From NCBI GenBank assembly GCA_026003895.1, contig BPIC01000004.1, positions 1 through 64,000 on the forward strand: a DNA stretch of 64,000 nucleotides, in the 5' to 3' direction. Below, piece by piece: positions 62,125-64,000 of the stretch (position 1 is its first letter; each line of letters opens with the position of its first letter). This stretch comes from Dehalococcoidia bacterium (GTDB lineage Bacteria; Chloroflexota; Dehalococcoidia; SpSt-223). The position numbers and the translations under genes are program-made. The notes under the pieces are model-generated. The model was not told the origin of the DNA and ran no database searches. It saw only the letters and a list, made by a program, of their open reading frames with translations.

Positions 62125-63194
62125 CGTGCCACCGCCAGCACGAGCGCTTCCGCTCGCCGAACGTTCCGCTCGGCGTCATACTCCCGCTCGGCGAAGCGCC
62201 GCCCCAGTGCGCCAAGCTCGCGCCGCAGGGGCGCATTGTCGAGCAGGCGGCAGATTGCGTCTTCCAGTGCCGCCGGGTCGCGCTCTGGGACGAGCAGCGC
62301 ACCGGCTCCTAGCGGGGTGTATTCCGGGATCGCCCCGCTCCACGTGGCGATTACCGGAACACCGCAGGCAAGCGCCTGGAGATTGGTCATCCCGACCTGC
62401 TCCTCCCATTTGGGTGTCGTCCGCGAGGGCGAAACGACGATTGCGGACTCGCGCAGCAGCGCCGGCAGGAATCGGTTGGGGACGACGCCGCGGAGCTCCA
62501 CGCCGCCGCTCGCGGCAGCGCGCCGCTGGACCTCGCTCCGTGCTGGGCCGTCACCGGCGATCGTCAGCCGGACGTCTGGCCGGCTCACTCGCATGGCCGC
62601 GAAGGCGTCGAGCAGGTCGGTGATCCCCTTTTCCTCGTGCAGCCGGCCGGCGAAAAGCAGCTGTGGCGTGTCTACCGGCGCACCGGGAGAGAACTCGGCA
62701 AGGTCGACGCCCCACGCGCCCCAGAGCAGCCGCCTCAGCCGCGCCGGATCGGCGCCGGCAGCGAGCGCGTTGCGGCGCGCCCCTTCGTTCAGGACAACAA
62801 CAGCCCGCGCCTCGCGAAAGAGCAACCCTGCCGCTGCCCGGATCACCGGGGCAAGGCGGCCAAACTTGCGCTCCCACGGACGATTTTCGAAGGTAACGGC
62901 AACGAGCGGGGTCCCTGTTCGCTGGCAATAGAGGAGCGCGGCCAACGTGTAGGGAAGGAGCCGCCCGGCAATCGGCTCGGGGGGCTGGACGACGTCTGGC
63001 TGGAGCGCGAGGAGGTGCCTGATCAGGTCGGCTGGAGTGCGATACCAGCGCAGGGCGCCGGAATCGTCGAAGTCGCGATAGGTCGACCGCCGGGCGAAGT
63101 GAACGACGGCGATGCGTCGGAAGAAGCGCAGCGGGTCGACGAGGTCGCGTCGGACATCGGTGCTGACCATCGCCAGCACGGGCCGGCGGATCAT
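62121..63194 (-). CDS. GT4-family glycosyltransferase
   Basis: ATG 63194 overlaps the upstream stop (ATGA). The 357 residues include LRFFRRIAVVHFARRSTYRD, LLFREARAVVVLNEGARRNA, LLFAGRLHEEKGITDLLDAF, LTIAGDGPARSEVQRRAAAS and the donor-site region IVVSPSRTTPKWEEQVGMTN with LQALACGVPVIATWSGAIPE. The EX7E region is changed to EEQVGMTNLQA, as in a subset of GT4 enzymes. It acts in surface glycan assembly with its neighbours. Confidence 0.88.
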   Translation of the reverse strand: MIRRPVLAMVSTDVRRDLVDPLRFFRRIAVVHFARRSTYRDFDDSGALRWYRTPADLIRHLLALQPDVVQPPEPIAGRLLPYTLAALLYCQRTGTPLVAVTFENRPWERKFGRLAPVIRAAAGLLFREARAVVVLNEGARRNALAAGADPARLRRLLWGAWGVDLAEFSPGAPVDTPQLLFAGRLHEEKGITDLLDAFAAMRVSRPDVRLTIAGDGPARSEVQRRAAASGGVELRGVVPNRFLPALLRESAIVVSPSRTTPKWEEQVGMTNLQALACGVPVIATWSGAIPEYTPLGAGALLVPERDPAALEDAICRLLDNAPLRRELGALGRRFAEREYDAERNVRRAEALVLAVAR

Positions 63195-64000
63195 GGGTGT
63201 CGGTAGGGCAACGGCCTGCGCCGGTGACCGCTGCGCCGGAACACGTGGATTCCCTCTGCCGCTCCCCAAACGAAGAGCGCCTGCCGGCGTAGGAGGCGCG
63301 GCAGCCCACCCCGACGGCTCGACGGACCGAAAGTCCACGTTCGGTAGGTATCCCAGAGCACGCGCCAGAAATCGAGGCCGGCCACATTTTTGATGGCGAA
63401 GTAGACCTTGTTCCGATAATACGACCGGTCATCACCCGGGTCGCGAGCGAAAGAGCGGGTCCCGCCGGTCGGCTCGGAACGGTGGATCAACCACGCCGCC
63501 GGGTCAAAGACGACCCGGTAGCCAAGGCGGCGGATGGCAAAGCAGGCGTCTTCCTCTTCGCCGGGTGCGCCGCCGGTCATCGCTTCGTCGAATCCTCCCG
63601 CTGCCACAAGTGCGGCGCGCCGGAACGACAGATTGCAGCCGCGGCCGAAGGGGACGTCGCGCCGCTCGCCGCGGTCAAAATCCCGGCCGGTGGGAGGCGG
63701 CGGTGTGCCGAGCGGCCGTTGCACGTTCGGTTGCAGGATGACCCGTCCGCCCACTGCGCCTACCGTCGGGTCGGCGTAGTTCGTGGCGTGGGCCGCGACG
63801 AACCCGGGGGGCAGCGCGACGTCGTCATCGAGAAACAGGATGATCCCGCGGGTTGCCGCCTCAATCCCGAGGTTGCGCGCCGCAGTGAGGCCCGGTCGGC
63901 GGTGGCGGAGGTGACGAACTCGCCCGGCAACGGCAGCGAACAAGGCCTCGGTCTCCGCCTCATGGCGCACCGTGCCGTCGACGACGACAATCTCGGCTGG
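63191..64000 (-). CDS. GT2-family glycosyltransferase, C-terminal part
   Basis: The frame enters from beyond the window (PAEIVVVDGTVRHEAE) and reads GLTAARNLGIEAATRGIILF, LDDDVALPPGFVAAHATNYA with the DxD metal site, GAVGGRVILQPNVQRPLGTP, FGRGCNLSFRRAALVAAGGF, DEAMTGGAPGEEEDACFAIR (catalytic ED region) and a basic C-terminal helix. The N-terminal strands of the fold are outside. It is the first visible gene of a four-gene operon running leftward. Confidence 0.9.
   Translation of the reverse strand, partial: PAEIVVVDGTVRHEAETEALFAAVAGRVRHLRHRRPGLTAARNLGIEAATRGIILFLDDDVALPPGFVAAHATNYADPTVGAVGGRVILQPNVQRPLGTPPPPTGRDFDRGERRDVPFGRGCNLSFRRAALVAAGGFDEAMTGGAPGEEEDACFAIRRLGYRVVFDPAAWLIHRSEPTGGTRSFARDPGDDRSYYRNKVYFAIKNVAGLDFWRVLWDTYRTWTFGPSSRRGGLPRLLRRQALFVWGAAEGIHVFRRSGHRRRPLPYRHP

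Noticed and set aside
1..64000. tRNA or rRNA genes, including a tRNA attachment site
   Set aside because: I found no cloverleaf or rRNA sequence; the integration site visible is comM, not a tRNA gene.

Overview
The window is GC-rich throughout. Domain content (large serine recombinases, PrgI/VirB4-type conjugation genes, four-helix copper proteins, PIG-L deacetylases, DUF305/DUF326/DUF1461/DUF2243 proteins) and the lack of a Gram-negative outer-membrane gene style suggest a Chloroflexota bacterium, perhaps class Thermomicrobia. That placement is inference; there is no rRNA gene or tRNA to fix it.

Layout. (A) 1-25.5 kb is a copper/redox island: HMA-domain fragment, BlaI-type repressor with its M56 membrane protease, four TlpA-like thioredoxins, CcdA, Lgt-like protein, four-helix copper-storage protein, C39 peptidase, two multicopper oxidases, DUF305 and cupin proteins, YHS protein and a Cu+ P-type ATPase, then an MFS exporter. 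Many of its genes need one or more frameshifts to read through. At least eight intergenic copies of one inverted-repeat operator (CTACTAY-N6-RTAGTAG) sit upstream of these genes and probably bind the BlaI/CopY-type repressor at 1869. One TlpA-like gene has an in-frame UGA exactly where the first catalytic Cys should be. (B) 25.5-28.9 kb holds a truncated IS256-type transposase cutting a PIG-L gene, then a MerR-controlled minus-strand cluster (degenerate carbonic anhydrase, PIG-L deacetylase, Cys-rich protein, MerR) with a textbook MerR promoter. (C) 29.1-43.8 kb is a tightly coupled plus-strand conjugation operon: PEGA/beta-propeller protein, VirB6-like, NlpC/P60 transglycosylase, VirB2-like, PrgI, VirB4 N-domain protein, VirB4, primase, coupling ATPase, replication-relaxation protein, small proteins and a large serine recombinase. 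(D) 43.9-53.1 kb is minus-strand cargo: membrane proteins, methyltransferase, Spy-like lipoprotein, FtsX-type ABC exporter and a NarL-type two-component system, ending in a plus-strand TetR. (E) 53.9-56.7 kb carries a Xre/RES toxin-antitoxin pair and a second, closely related serine recombinase. (F) 56.68 kb to the end is chromosome-like: the 3' part of comM (Mg-chelatase-like ATPase), an ABC solute-binding lipoprotein and a minus-strand glycosyltransferase operon.

Reading: regions A-E look like a composite integrative conjugative element whose right end was inserted by recombinase 2 inside comM; the comM 5' part and the left end are not in the window. Clusters of a GGAAGTAAT repeat with 11-bp spacing lie at 28.95-29.06 kb and, inverted, at 53.39-53.49 kb, flanking regions C-D. 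Together the genes would move copper detoxification (sense, oxidise, store, export Cu), stress sensing and addiction functions between hosts.
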